A stretch of DNA of 44,686 bases, taken from IMG/VR virus record IMGVR_UViG_3300013285_000027, positions 1-44,686 of that record. The stretch is one strand, 5' to 3'. Under the pieces are notes generated by a model that had not been told where the DNA came from, did not search any database, and was given only the letters and a program-made list of their open reading frames with translations. This document shows, in pieces, positions 9,601-17,785 of the stretch. The position numbers were made by a program, and so were the translations under genes. The DNA comes from a virus. Every line of letters starts with the position of its first letter. The first letter of the stretch is position 1.

Positions 9601-12547
9601 GCATATCCGAAGTTTTTTGCGCCGACAGCAAACGATCAGTAGCCACGATCAAGTCGGTCAAGGCGTTGGTGGTGTCCTCACCCATGTTAAAAAATTCACG
9701 GACAACAGCAACAAAACGGGAGAAGAACGAGACGTCTTCCTCAACACCCTGCACTTGCATCATGAACTCTTGGAAGTCTGGGTCAGACATGCCGTAGGCC
9801 AAGAACTCGCGTACATCGGTAATCACCATACCGTTGGTGTTCTTAATGATCTCAGCAATAGCTGGAGGCAACGCGCCCTTGTTTTCTACGATGTAGTCCT
9901 GCACTCGGTGCATGACATCTTGCAAGTCTCGGACTGCCTTAGTAAGTTTAGCGTCGGTGGAGAATCCGTTTTGGATTGCCTTGAGGCCGAGGTACAACTT
10001 CTGGTTTGTAGCTGCGTGCAGCAGTTCATGCAGTACGGTGATGTTATTAATGCCTTGGAGTTCGCCGTAGCTGCTCCCCGCCACATAGACTGTACGCTCG
10101 CCTGTAGCGTCGTTCTGCACAAACAAACCGCTGGCATTTTTCCAGAACTTAGCGCCTTTCTCGGTCTTCAGCGCATCAGGTTCAGCACCCTTTTCAACAA
10201 CTACAAACTTAACATTGCGCACGAACGGGAGGATGCGCTTAGCGAGCATCTTCTGGAACCCGTTGCCTGTCTTGATGACGATGGCCAATGCTTGTGCGCC
10301 GTTGGTAGCTTTGTTAAATTTAGCGTCGGCTGGCGCTTCCGCAGCCTTGAGCTGAGCGCTGTACTTACGTTGCAGGGCCATGCCCGCTTTGACGTCATTG
10401 ATCTCTTGGCTAGAAATATTAGGGTTGTACAACATGTCGTTGATACGCGCCTTGATCTCGGGGCTCGCCGACGCCATACGTTCGCGCAACTCAAGAACAT
10501 CTCGAATAGCTTTAATTTTTGCCTGTCGGCGGTTACGAACTGGATCGTATGCGTCTTCTGGATTGATAGTGTCGCTGGTTACCGCGCTTGATTCCCCGCG
10601 AAGTTTTTCTATTTCCTCCGCGCTAAGTGGTGCAACCGCTGCATTAAACTTTTCAGCAACTGCATCAACTTCACGAAGGTTGGCATCATCCCGCGCTTTG
10701 CGATCTGCCTTAGCCAGCTTGACTGGTTTGGTAGGTTTTTCTACTTTTGCTTCGGCTTCAACTTCGGGTTCCGCTTTGCCTTCGTCAATAGCAATAAGCT
10801 CTTGAGCAATCTGTTGCGGGGTAGTTATTTCAGCGGCAGGGGCGGGGGCAGGTTCTTGTCCTTGCGTTTCTGCTTGGACGGTTTCAGGGGTTTCAATGCC
10901 AACTTGGGTTCCTTCTTGTGGTTGTTCAACAATTTTTTGTGTTTCAGTAACAGGCCGTGCTTCAGTAACAGGCTCGGTTAATGCACTGGGCTCAACTGCT
11001 TCTCCTGCAACAGTAGGTGCAACATTCTCTCCAGCAGGAACCACTCCATCGGCTGTAGGCTGAGCAGGTCCTCCGGCGGGCTCGACTTGATTGGGCTGTC
11101 CAACCAGCTCAGGGCTGACTCCACCTGCCTCGGTGATAGGTTGTCCAACATTTGTTTCTCCTGTTGTAGGTACTTGGGTAAGCGCATCTTCTTTGGCTTC
11201 CTCTGTAGCAAGTTCAACCGCAGTGGCTTTAGCTTCTGTTGGGGTTAAGTCAAATTGTTGTTGGAGGGTTGAGGTAAGTTCCGCAACGCGCTCAGGACTT
11301 GGAGCTATGTCAGCAACCGCAACTTCTGCTTCGGGGGTTTGAGCTTTTGCATCCTCGTCGGCAATATTGCGCGTGGCTACCTTAACAGCATCATCCGGCT
11401 GCATCCCACGATCTTGGAGTTCTTGTGCCCGTGCAGTGACTCGTTCTTCAACAGGGGCTGCTTCAGGAGCAAATGCACGTTGTTCTTCGATATTAAGTTT
11501 TGGCAGCGGTTCCTGTTGTCCGGCCAACTCACGTTTAGCCTGCATCGCCTCTCGTGCGCCGCCGACAGAACCTAAACCTGCACCGGCTAAACCTTCTAAA
11601 GCCGCCTGCCCAACCACACCGCGCATGGTAGGTACGTCATAACCTTCGCGTTGGAGAGCAATGTTCTGGGCTAGTTGTTCTTGGCCGCCTTCCGCCGCTT
11701 CGCCTGCAAATTCCTTAACGCCTGTAATAGCACCCTGCTTGATAGCTCCACGCTCGGCAAGTTTGGCAGTTTCTTTCGCCGCTTCCTCCGCTGCTTCTTT
11801 ACGGGCCGCTTTACCAAGCACTTGTTTAGCTAACTGCCTAGCTGCGCCGGGTTCAAAACCTGTAGTCGCGCCGATTGCACCTAGGCCCGCGCCCATCAAA
11901 ATTTGGTCTAAGTTCTTGCCGTTGTAGTTTTGAGCTAGTTGAGCACGGGCTTCAATCTGGTCGGCGGGCATGTCAGTCTTTTCCAACTCGCCTTTGACTG
12001 CGTCATAAATAGAGCCCTTGATCGTGCCCGCACCCATGGTTGCACCAATACCCGCGCCAACAGCCGTAGTAGCGAGCGCACCAGCACCAAGAACAGAAGC
12101 ACCTAAACCTGCGGCAATAGCAGGAGCTGAACTTCCCAACGCGTTCACGATTGTGCCAACAGGGGCAACAGAAAAGGCTTTAACCGCAGCTTTGACTTGA
12201 TCCCCGACACCTTTGTCTTCCGCATCCTTCATGATGCGAGAAATTTCAGCGGAATCTTTCTTCGCCTGTGCGCTGTACAAATCTTCGATGTAGTTCTCAA
12301 CACCTTTAATGGTGTTGGAAACGTCACTGCCTGCACCGAAAGCATCGGCGACTAAACGTACGCCTGTAGCCAAACCCGAAGCACCCTTTAAAGGAACGTC
12401 AGCAACTCGCCGAAGGAACGATTGGTCTTCTGGCTTTGGCGCAGCTTGTTGTGCAAATGGGTCAACAATACGTGGGGTTTCCGCCTTTTGCGCAAAAGGA
12501 TCAACAATCTCTTGCGCTTGGGGTGCGAACGGGTCAACGATCTGCAT
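6635..12547 (-). CDS. Giant putative ejection protein with metallopeptidase motif (1970 aa)
   Basis: The N-terminus holds three IVDPFA repeats (residues 3-8, 14-19 and 27-32). A Gly/Ala-rich hydrophobic stretch follows (about 130-190), then a disordered Pro/Glu/Ala region (about 380-640). Residues 840-844 are HELLH inside TVLHELLHAATN, the zinc-binding HExxH motif of metallopeptidases. Long helical regions follow, with a hydrophobic segment near 1720-1760 and an acidic DDDDDE patch. This layout matches large polyvalent phage proteins that travel in the capsid and are injected to cross the envelope and act in the host. It is the last gene of the late block. Proteolytic activity and injection are inferred. 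Confidence 0.85.
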   Translation of the reverse strand: MQIVDPFAPQAQEIVDPFAQKAETPRIVDPFAQQAAPKPEDQSFLRRVADVPLKGASGLATGVRLVADAFGAGSDVSNTIKGVENYIEDLYSAQAKKDSAEISRIMKDAEDKGVGDQVKAAVKAFSVAPVGTIVNALGSSAPAIAAGLGASVLGAGALATTAVGAGIGATMGAGTIKGSIYDAVKGELEKTDMPADQIEARAQLAQNYNGKNLDQILMGAGLGAIGATTGFEPGAARQLAKQVLGKAARKEAAEEAAKETAKLAERGAIKQGAITGVKEFAGEAAEGGQEQLAQNIALQREGYDVPTMRGVVGQAALEGLAGAGLGSVGGAREAMQAKRELAGQQEPLPKLNIEEQRAFAPEAAPVEERVTARAQELQDRGMQPDDAVKVATRNIADEDAKAQTPEAEVAVADIAPSPERVAELTSTLQQQFDLTPTEAKATAVELATEEAKEDALTQVPTTGETNVGQPITEAGGVSPELVGQPNQVEPAGGPAQPTADGVVPAGENVAPTVAGEAVEPSALTEPVTEARPVTETQKIVEQPQEGTQVGIETPETVQAETQGQEPAPAPAAEITTPQQIAQELIAIDEGKAEPEVEAEAKVEKPTKPVKLAKADRKARDDANLREVDAVAEKFNAAVAPLSAEEIEKLRGESSAVTSDTINPEDAYDPVRNRRQAKIKAIRDVLELRERMASASPEIKARINDMLYNPNISSQEINDVKAGMALQRKYSAQLKAAEAPADAKFNKATNGAQALAIVIKTGNGFQKMLAKRILPFVRNVKFVVVEKGAEPDALKTEKGAKFWKNASGLFVQNDATGERTVYVAGSSYGELQGINNITVLHELLHAATNQKLYLGLKAIQNGFSTDAKLTKAVRDLQDVMHRVQDYIVENKGALPPAIAEIIKNTNGMVITDVREFLAYGMSDPDFQEFMMQVQGVEEDVSFFSRFVAVVREFFNMGEDTTNALTDLIVATDRLLSAQKTSDMRLLGRGDQALAQRGEAELKMSQQKVSKATQKQLDKLTKSSFADNLRDTAPALTELRSKTQLEKILARNIKNFKLGALKQLLPSLQTETLVQWADRLGISGIAESWQAMGDMIAMRTKLTNAMVKINEQLNNVAAKSPEQYKKLADVMHFSTLISKDPATNKTNPALTRMWEELKPENQKLYEEMRDFYKDRHELYHALLDEQLEASQLPKEAKDKLMASIKKMYEDGKKLYPYFPLMRYGQFWVRVGRGKDGEFHMFESASARDEFVDERVEQLNAAGDTRTKAQMMQELDLDEGNDLTSARRDDASASDMLKQIFNTIDASKQDGEVKAEALKDEIYQLYLQTLPDRNFRRQYLKRQGKAGFSGDIQRNFINTGTNTANQLARIKYGPTIMSQIERAENVLVGNPDKARLGELVSEMRIRAEQQARPDPENGALFALSKLANTSAFLWMMTSVKTMAAQFTSIPIFVVPVLASKHGTAKTAAALGKSLNVFNGVGIVDKNGNYTAPSMENLKGLTADEKAAAQYMKDRGLSDNTMAYDLGNRRDISTAAYNNKARAMVRQVANAMTAMFHHSERLIREVTFMTSYRLNRDAGKTHEQALRLAEAESHEALNNYHASNRPRGILANKEREVVLDAHKPLGRAILQFKMYPAFVTTYFVRNFYRMTRDMDPQVRKEARIQFLGSLMMSFSLAGYVGIPGVSFAMGILQGLLNGLRGDDDDDELEGRNLEFWFRNKWMPETFGNVKIGGKGLDELLDRGAIAALTGYDITSSLSMNNMWLPEQKEQPTAVGEMQSFLLSLMGPGASLATQQVPKAYDYFNQGKIMQGMEQLSPALFRGSLTAYRYGQEGATTSSGAVIKEPNEFTTGQLLAQSAGFVTEGLQAKREAIFVLQGEILKVKQERTKLLDRLDLEITKGSDEDVEKAFEKVFKFNSRNPMDAIDNDNIKQSLKKQMERRLNSDRGFPIDKKYYPFVMDLLEPSTTKIDRESKK

Positions 12548-12554
12548 AACTACC

Positions 12555-15500
12555 TCACTTGTATTTAGAGTCGTAGTATGCCTTTAAATCTGCATCGGAA
12601 ACTCCGGGGTTTGCTTTTCTAGCTGCGACCATGAAGGTATTGAGGTCAGGACCTTTAGCTGCTGGTGCTGGCTGCGTAGGGGCTGGGCTACCTTGCCCTT
12701 CAGATTTTTTACCCATACGGTTGTTAATCAGTTCTTCTTCACGAGCACGCATACCGTCAACATCTTTGTTTTTCTTAGCTTCTTTCCAGACTGGGTCTGT
12801 GAGCTTGCTCATATCCACCGCAGCAGTCGCTTTTTCCCGCGCAGTGGTGTCTGCAATGTCGGCGCGAGTAGAGCCAGCCATTTTGCCGTAGAGGTTTGCT
12901 GCACGTTCTGAAGCAAGTGCTTTAGTAGCTGCGCTAACGGGTTCCCCTGACTCAATCATTTTGGCGTATTGCGCGTCGGTAAGGCGTTCCAAGTCTGTCT
13001 TTTTGTTCAGAGTAGCGGAAGCACCAATTTCGGCTTGTTTGATACCACCTTCAATAGTAGCTCTCTTCTCCAGCACACCAATCTTGCGGTTGAGCGCGTC
13101 TTTCTTGTCCGCTTGCCCTTGGTTGTAAAGCTCCGTCGCTTTCCCAACTTGCCCGTCAGCCCGTGCTTGGTCCGCAGCAGCCAGAGTAATCTGAGATTGA
13201 CGCAAGAGACGGTCAGCCTCACGGTTTTCCTTGTTCATCTTAATGACTTCTTCCCCAAATGCAGCACCTGCATCCCCTAAGCCACGCATTGCCCCACCGG
13301 GTTTTAACATAGCTTGTGCGGCTTTCAAAAGACCTATGCCGTAGGTTTGATTCATGTTCTTGCCAGACTTGAGGTCTTCACGCTCTTGACCAATTTCTCC
13401 GGCTAACCCCGCAGTTTTACTTGGGCCGTACAACGATTGAATTTGAGGGGCTAAGGCTTGGATACCCTGCATACGTTCTTCTGGACTAGCGGAAATATCC
13501 TCGCCCGCTGCGGCTGATAAATCTTTCAACGTATCTTGAAGCCCACCTTTAGCAAACGCAACTACACCCCCGCCAGCAGCACGGATTACGTTTTGTTGCG
13601 CACCTTGTGAAAGTTGGTTAAACGCACCCCCCAGACCCCGTTGGAGAGAAGCACGCTCCGCCATTTCTTGTTGAAGCGCGTCTTCCGCATCTACATCTCC
13701 ACGGCCTTGGGCAGCTTGAAGGGATTTTGGCAACTGAGCGGTTGGGAGGAAGTCGGCGATGCTCGCCACGTTTTCTTCGCTGGTAACACCGCCTTGCTTG
13801 TAGCCTTTGACGTCGCCGCCTTCAGCAAAACCCAACCCCAATGTGTTGTTGAGCCAACTACCAGCTTGCCCGATACCACTTGCACCTTGGTTCAAAAGAC
13901 TAGAAATATTAAACCCACCACCGGAGTTACCGCCACCACCGGAGTTACCGCCACCACCGTTCAACAACGAGCTAATACCCGCTCCGCCCATACCAAGAGC
14001 CAAGAGGTTTTGCAAGTTAGTCGGCGCAGCTTGGTATTGCTGGCTAGATGTAGTACCGACTGGCAACCCAGACAAAATACCTTTCATCTGATTGAGCTGC
14101 GTCATGGGGTACTGCTGCGCAGTGTTGTAGTTGTTTACACCTTGGTTAATGATGTTTTGTTGCTGTTGCTGTTGTTGATTGCCAGCTGCGTTTTGTGCGT
14201 TGTAGATACCAAGCTGGTTGTTGAGGTTTGTTGTGCCCAAGTTACCCAGCGTGTTAGCGCCGGACAGAGCTGACTGCAAACCTTGCATACCGTAGTTAGC
14301 ACCAAACTGTTGTTGTTGCGCAGCCAAGTTCTGAGCCGCTTGACTCGTCGATTGGTTAGCCAAGTTAGCTTGTTGTCGTTGTTGAGCATTTTGCAAGTTA
14401 GCTTGCTGCTGGTATCCGGCGTTAGCCAAACCGTATTGACCTTGCAGTGCTTGATTTGCCAAGCCTGATTGTTGCGCCAACTGAGCGTTTTGCAGCCCAG
14501 TGTTGTACTGCATGTTCTGGTTAGCTTGGCCAGAAGTAAGACCCGCCTGTTGGTTAGCAAGTTGCGACTGTAAGTTTTGCCCTGAACCAAGACTCTGCAC
14601 GCCCAAAAGCGCATTAAGGTTGTTTTGTCCGGTAGTAAGCCCAGCTTGCTGGTTAGCTTGCTGCGCTGCCATTTGGCGAGCTTGGTCCGCATTGAACTGC
14701 TGTTGCGCGTTGTTGTATGCGGTGTTAAGCCCTTGAGCTTGGATGTCGCCTTTTTGAGTGGCTAAGTTACGTGCAGCCTCAGCATCCATAATCGCTTGGC
14801 GAGAACCCCCAAACGCGCCGGATTTAACCGCTTGTGCGTTGGTTTGCGTTTTTGCAATATCTGCATTGCGTTGCGCTTCGCGCTGTTGGACATCAACAAC
14901 GTTCTGCATGTATGGGTTCATGTAGTCTTGAGCAGACTGGCCACCAAAGTTTTGAGCGCCTACTCGTTCAGCGGGCCCCATCTGGTAGTTGTTAAGCCCT
15001 TGGTTGCTAACGCTCTGATAGCCGAGCTTGTCTGGACCTTGGAACTGAGCCGCTTGATTGGTTGGAGCACCACCAGCATTTGCCGCATTAGCTTGCTCAC
15101 CGCCAACTGACATGTACCCACCCGTTTGTGGGTTGTACTGCTGGCCCATCAAACCTTGAATGGCTCTATTAGCGTAGTCAGTAGCCTGTTGCCCTTGGGC
15201 TGGGGCCTGCATATTGGCAATCCCGTTTTGCGCTTGTTGCTGCAATGGAGAGAAGCCAGCGACGTAGTCGGCGGGGTTGTAGCTGTACGGGTTGTACTGC
15301 TTCATGCCAGTGGCGTTGCCATTCTGGTCATAGTTAAACAGATTTTGCATCGTCGCACCGAGCATGGTGTTGACGTATGGCTGCGCGTACCCAGCGATGC
15401 CTTGTTGGACATCGGTTTGAGACATTGGGTTAACGCCAGAAGGAGTTTGCGGCGTGGAGGATGTGTTGGAGAACGAGGTGTTCTGCCCGTTTTGGCCACC

Positions 15501-15740
15501 GTAGCCCGCATAAATAGAGGGGTTTCCTATGTTCATCTGCGAAGCAGGCATGGGCAAAGATTGACCAACTGTAAGTCCCCCGCTGTTAGGCACCATCGAC
15601 TGGTTCTGGCCCGCAGAAGGGTTAAAGTTACCCCCGCCGCCACCGCCGTAAACACGTCGGCCAGCTACAACACGAGTTGCGCTTTCACCAAGAGACTCGC
15701 CAAAGGCGTAAAGTTCGCGGCGTGAGAATTGAGTTTTCAT
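12555..15740 (-). CDS. Gln/Asn-rich virion protein, putative internal or ejection protein (1061 aa)
   Basis: The frame is open to 15851, but the start is best placed at ATG 15738-15740: it forms an ATGA overlap with the upstream gene and begins MKTQFSRRELYAFGE, the same N-terminal module as the protein at 16150-17430. A Gly6 stretch follows. Residues about 180-560 are extremely rich in Gln, Asn and Ala with irregular repeats (QQANLQNAQQ type), probably a long flexible or helical rod. FAEGG and FAKGG motifs lie in the middle and the C-terminal third is charged helix. The location between the tail hub and the giant HELLH protein suggests an internal core or DNA-ejection component. Confidence 0.82.
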   Translation of the reverse strand: MKTQFSRRELYAFGESLGESATRVVAGRRVYGGGGGGNFNPSAGQNQSMVPNSGGLTVGQSLPMPASQMNIGNPSIYAGYGGQNGQNTSFSNTSSTPQTPSGVNPMSQTDVQQGIAGYAQPYVNTMLGATMQNLFNYDQNGNATGMKQYNPYSYNPADYVAGFSPLQQQAQNGIANMQAPAQGQQATDYANRAIQGLMGQQYNPQTGGYMSVGGEQANAANAGGAPTNQAAQFQGPDKLGYQSVSNQGLNNYQMGPAERVGAQNFGGQSAQDYMNPYMQNVVDVQQREAQRNADIAKTQTNAQAVKSGAFGGSRQAIMDAEAARNLATQKGDIQAQGLNTAYNNAQQQFNADQARQMAAQQANQQAGLTTGQNNLNALLGVQSLGSGQNLQSQLANQQAGLTSGQANQNMQYNTGLQNAQLAQQSGLANQALQGQYGLANAGYQQQANLQNAQQRQQANLANQSTSQAAQNLAAQQQQFGANYGMQGLQSALSGANTLGNLGTTNLNNQLGIYNAQNAAGNQQQQQQQNIINQGVNNYNTAQQYPMTQLNQMKGILSGLPVGTTSSQQYQAAPTNLQNLLALGMGGAGISSLLNGGGGNSGGGGNSGGGFNISSLLNQGASGIGQAGSWLNNTLGLGFAEGGDVKGYKQGGVTSEENVASIADFLPTAQLPKSLQAAQGRGDVDAEDALQQEMAERASLQRGLGGAFNQLSQGAQQNVIRAAGGGVVAFAKGGLQDTLKDLSAAAGEDISASPEERMQGIQALAPQIQSLYGPSKTAGLAGEIGQEREDLKSGKNMNQTYGIGLLKAAQAMLKPGGAMRGLGDAGAAFGEEVIKMNKENREADRLLRQSQITLAAADQARADGQVGKATELYNQGQADKKDALNRKIGVLEKRATIEGGIKQAEIGASATLNKKTDLERLTDAQYAKMIESGEPVSAATKALASERAANLYGKMAGSTRADIADTTAREKATAAVDMSKLTDPVWKEAKKNKDVDGMRAREEELINNRMGKKSEGQGSPAPTQPAPAAKGPDLNTFMVAARKANPGVSDADLKAYYDSKYK

Positions 15741-16153
15741 AATTTTGCTTCCACCAAAATGGCACGGTTCTCGAAGCCCAAACGCTTCCATAGACGCGCT
15801 ACAGATTCCCTTGAATATGCTTGCAACTTGTCCGCGCCATGGGCACGACAAATGTTCTTTAACTGATTCCAGTTTTCATCACTTGTAAGCAACCGACCGC
15901 CGATTGCCGTTACAAACGCTACTCGCTCATTTGGGTAGCTGACAAAGCTAACTGTCAACGCCCCGTGCATCTCATCCTCGTCGCTAAAAAACCCGACCGC
16001 CAGCCAGTGCCCGCGCTCTAAGAATTCTTTGACGTGGTTAACGTCGTACTCCGTAACCTCAGCTTTTTCAAGCGCGTCGGCAATGTGTGGCTCCATCTGC
16101 GGCCAAAGCATCGTAACGTACTTTGCTGGGATAGATTTAAGCGTCAGATTCAT
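15737..16153 (-). CDS. GNAT-like virion-associated protein (138 aa)
   Basis: The C-terminal segment SVARLWKRLGFENRAILVEA resembles the last helix-strand of GNAT acetyltransferases, and the middle has the expected strand pattern (LAVGFF, ALTVSFVSY). The acetyl-CoA pyrophosphate loop (R/Q-x-x-G-x-G/A) is not obvious, so it may be catalytically inactive. The T7 internal virion protein A (gp13) has the same length, a GNAT-like C-terminus and a similar place before large core proteins, so a structural or assembly role is plausible. It overlaps both neighbours by ATGA (start at 16153, stop at 15737), indicating tight co-translation with the two proteins sharing an N-terminal module. Confidence 0.72.
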   Translation of the reverse strand: MNLTLKSIPAKYVTMLWPQMEPHIADALEKAEVTEYDVNHVKEFLERGHWLAVGFFSDEDEMHGALTVSFVSYPNERVAFVTAIGGRLLTSDENWNQLKNICRAHGADKLQAYSRESVARLWKRLGFENRAILVEAKL

Positions 16154-17430
16154 TTCGGCAGGAACTTATCCGCTTTGATTTCTTTGCCCTGTGCCTTACG
16201 GCCAGTCCGCGCACTGCGAATACGATCCATCATCTTGTACAACTGTTTCGCGCCAGCATCCGTGGAGCCATTACCAAGATGAGAAACTACGTCTGCGGGC
16301 ACTACAAACTCGCCATCAGCAAGCCGGGCTGGCTGCTTACGCCCAATCTGCGCAGGGATATTGTCGGACATACCATCGCCGGGCCCTTTCAATAAACGAC
16401 CACCATCGGAATAACCCCCGAGGCTGGATAAGCCCCCTCGTGCCATCATCATGACATTTGAGTTAACTGCTGGCGGAACTGCATCAGGGTCAGGAACTTG
16501 TTCCATCGGCCCCCCTTGCCCCATTTGAATAGGGCCCCCATCCGCGTAACCAATCTTTGCAGTCGGCATCCCTTGAGGACGGAACATTGAAGGGTCAGGG
16601 CGATTGGCCGAAAACGAAGCTGGGTTGTACTTAAACTGGCTCATAGGGCCAGCATTGTCTTGACGTCCGGGCACACCATAGCGAGAACTATCAGACTTCA
16701 ACATGCTCATCAACGCCGCCAAACCAGCTGCGCCAAGCCCTGCTCCGCCAAGAGTTAAGCCCCCGGAACCAGAACCAGAACCTTTGCCGAGTAAACTGCT
16801 TAGCCCCCCAGCAGGCAATCCGTACGCAGTTCCCGCGCTAGAAGTTAAACCGGTTGCAGCAGCACCCGCAGCCGTAGCTGCATCACCCGCGCCAGTAGCT
16901 GGGTTGTACCCGCCCCCAACATCAATGTTGTCAGCGCCAATAGCATCCGCATAGGAACCGCCCATAGTTCCCGGACTACCGCCAGCACCACCTAAGTCAA
17001 TACCGGAAAGGCCCGTAGCGCTCCCTGCACCCGCAGCGCCTGAACCATTGAGCCAAGAAGCAGGACTACCGCCAGCACCGCCCAAGTCAATACCGGAAAG
17101 AGCTTCACCACTACCAGCTCCCGCAGAACCGAGAAAGCCGTCAAGTCCACCAGTTCCCGCAGCCAAGGCAGCAAGGGTAGCGTACCCACCGGGAATTTCA
17201 CTGCGGATGCCTTGATCCAGTCCTTTACCTGCTTCACCAACAGCATTAATCGCGCCTTGCCCAATATCGCCGACGCCAGAAATTGCATCGCTTACCCCAC
17301 TTGCAATATCCCCCAAAATCCCACCCCCGCCACCACCAAAAACTCGGCGGCCAGCAGTTTTATAGGTAGAAGAATCCCCAATGGGTTCGCCAAGGGCATA
17401 CAGTTCACGGCGGGAATAACTTGTTTTCAT
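16150..17430 (-). CDS. Gly/Ala-rich virion protein sharing the SRRELYA N-terminus (426 aa)
   Basis: The frame is open to 17580, but ATG 17428-17430 gives MKTSYSRRELYALGE, matching the neighbouring 1061-residue protein at 26 of the first 37 residues, including a Gly6 run. Residues about 40-260 are Gly/Ala/Ser-rich with duplicated LSGIDLGGAGGSP units. A YADGGPI motif and the C-terminal stretch NIPAQIGRKQPARLADGEF with GEFVVPADVV follow; similar D-x-IPA...GEFVV segments occur near the ends of phage tape-measure-like and internal proteins. It lies downstream of the tail hub genes. A role in the internal core or DNA channel is likely but not proven. Confidence 0.8.
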   Translation of the reverse strand: MKTSYSRRELYALGEPIGDSSTYKTAGRRVFGGGGGGILGDIASGVSDAISGVGDIGQGAINAVGEAGKGLDQGIRSEIPGGYATLAALAAGTGGLDGFLGSAGAGSGEALSGIDLGGAGGSPASWLNGSGAAGAGSATGLSGIDLGGAGGSPGTMGGSYADAIGADNIDVGGGYNPATGAGDAATAAGAAATGLTSSAGTAYGLPAGGLSSLLGKGSGSGSGGLTLGGAGLGAAGLAALMSMLKSDSSRYGVPGRQDNAGPMSQFKYNPASFSANRPDPSMFRPQGMPTAKIGYADGGPIQMGQGGPMEQVPDPDAVPPAVNSNVMMMARGGLSSLGGYSDGGRLLKGPGDGMSDNIPAQIGRKQPARLADGEFVVPADVVSHLGNGSTDAGAKQLYKMMDRIRSARTGRKAQGKEIKADKFLPK

Positions 17431-17461
17431 ACGAAAAACCTTGTGGTTTTGGTTGGCGATA

Positions 17462-17785
17462 TTATGCCTTGATGCGTAGGGGATAGCTAGTGGCTGCACC
17501 CCCCGAGGTGTCGTAGTACACGTCCCCAGAACGAAGGTTGGCAAAGTCTGCATCGGTAGGCAGGCTGATAACAAAAGCACCGGGGTTAGCGGGGTCGGGC
17601 TGAGAGAAACTAAGCCCTGCTGTTATTTTAGTTCCGTTGCGTTGCGTTGCAGCAGAAATTGGACTTGCGTTGTCTAGTTGATTAAAGTACAAGCGCAGAA
17701 TCCGTAAGAGCTGCTCCATAAACGGCTGCGAATACTCATGTGGGGGGTTAGGTAGCCGAGGGGCTACGACATTTGCTTGCGCCAT
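17462..17785 (-). CDS. Small tail-associated protein (107 aa)
   Basis: The start ATG overlaps the stop of the tail-hub gene at 17785. The N-terminal part includes a helix (FMEQLLRILRLYFNQLDNAS), the C-terminal part has beta character, and there is no signal peptide or membrane segment. Short helical proteins next to tail-hub genes in podoviruses often serve as trimeric plugs or adaptors, but I see no motif that establishes this. Function unknown, with a virion role likely from context. Confidence 0.75.
   Translation of the reverse strand: MAQANVVAPRLPNPPHEYSQPFMEQLLRILRLYFNQLDNASPISAATQRNGTKITAGLSFSQPDPANPGAFVISLPTDADFANLRSGDVYYDTSGGAATSYPLRIKA

Noticed and set aside
9578-10591. A 337-codon + strand frame inside the 1970-residue gene
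   Set aside because: It opposes the HELLH-containing gene and has no ribosome site, promoter or known motif.
13614-14736. CRISPR-like or tandem DNA repeat in the Gln-rich gene
   Set aside because: Repetition comes from Gln/Asn/Ala codons in the protein, units are irregular, and there is no constant repeat with unique spacers.
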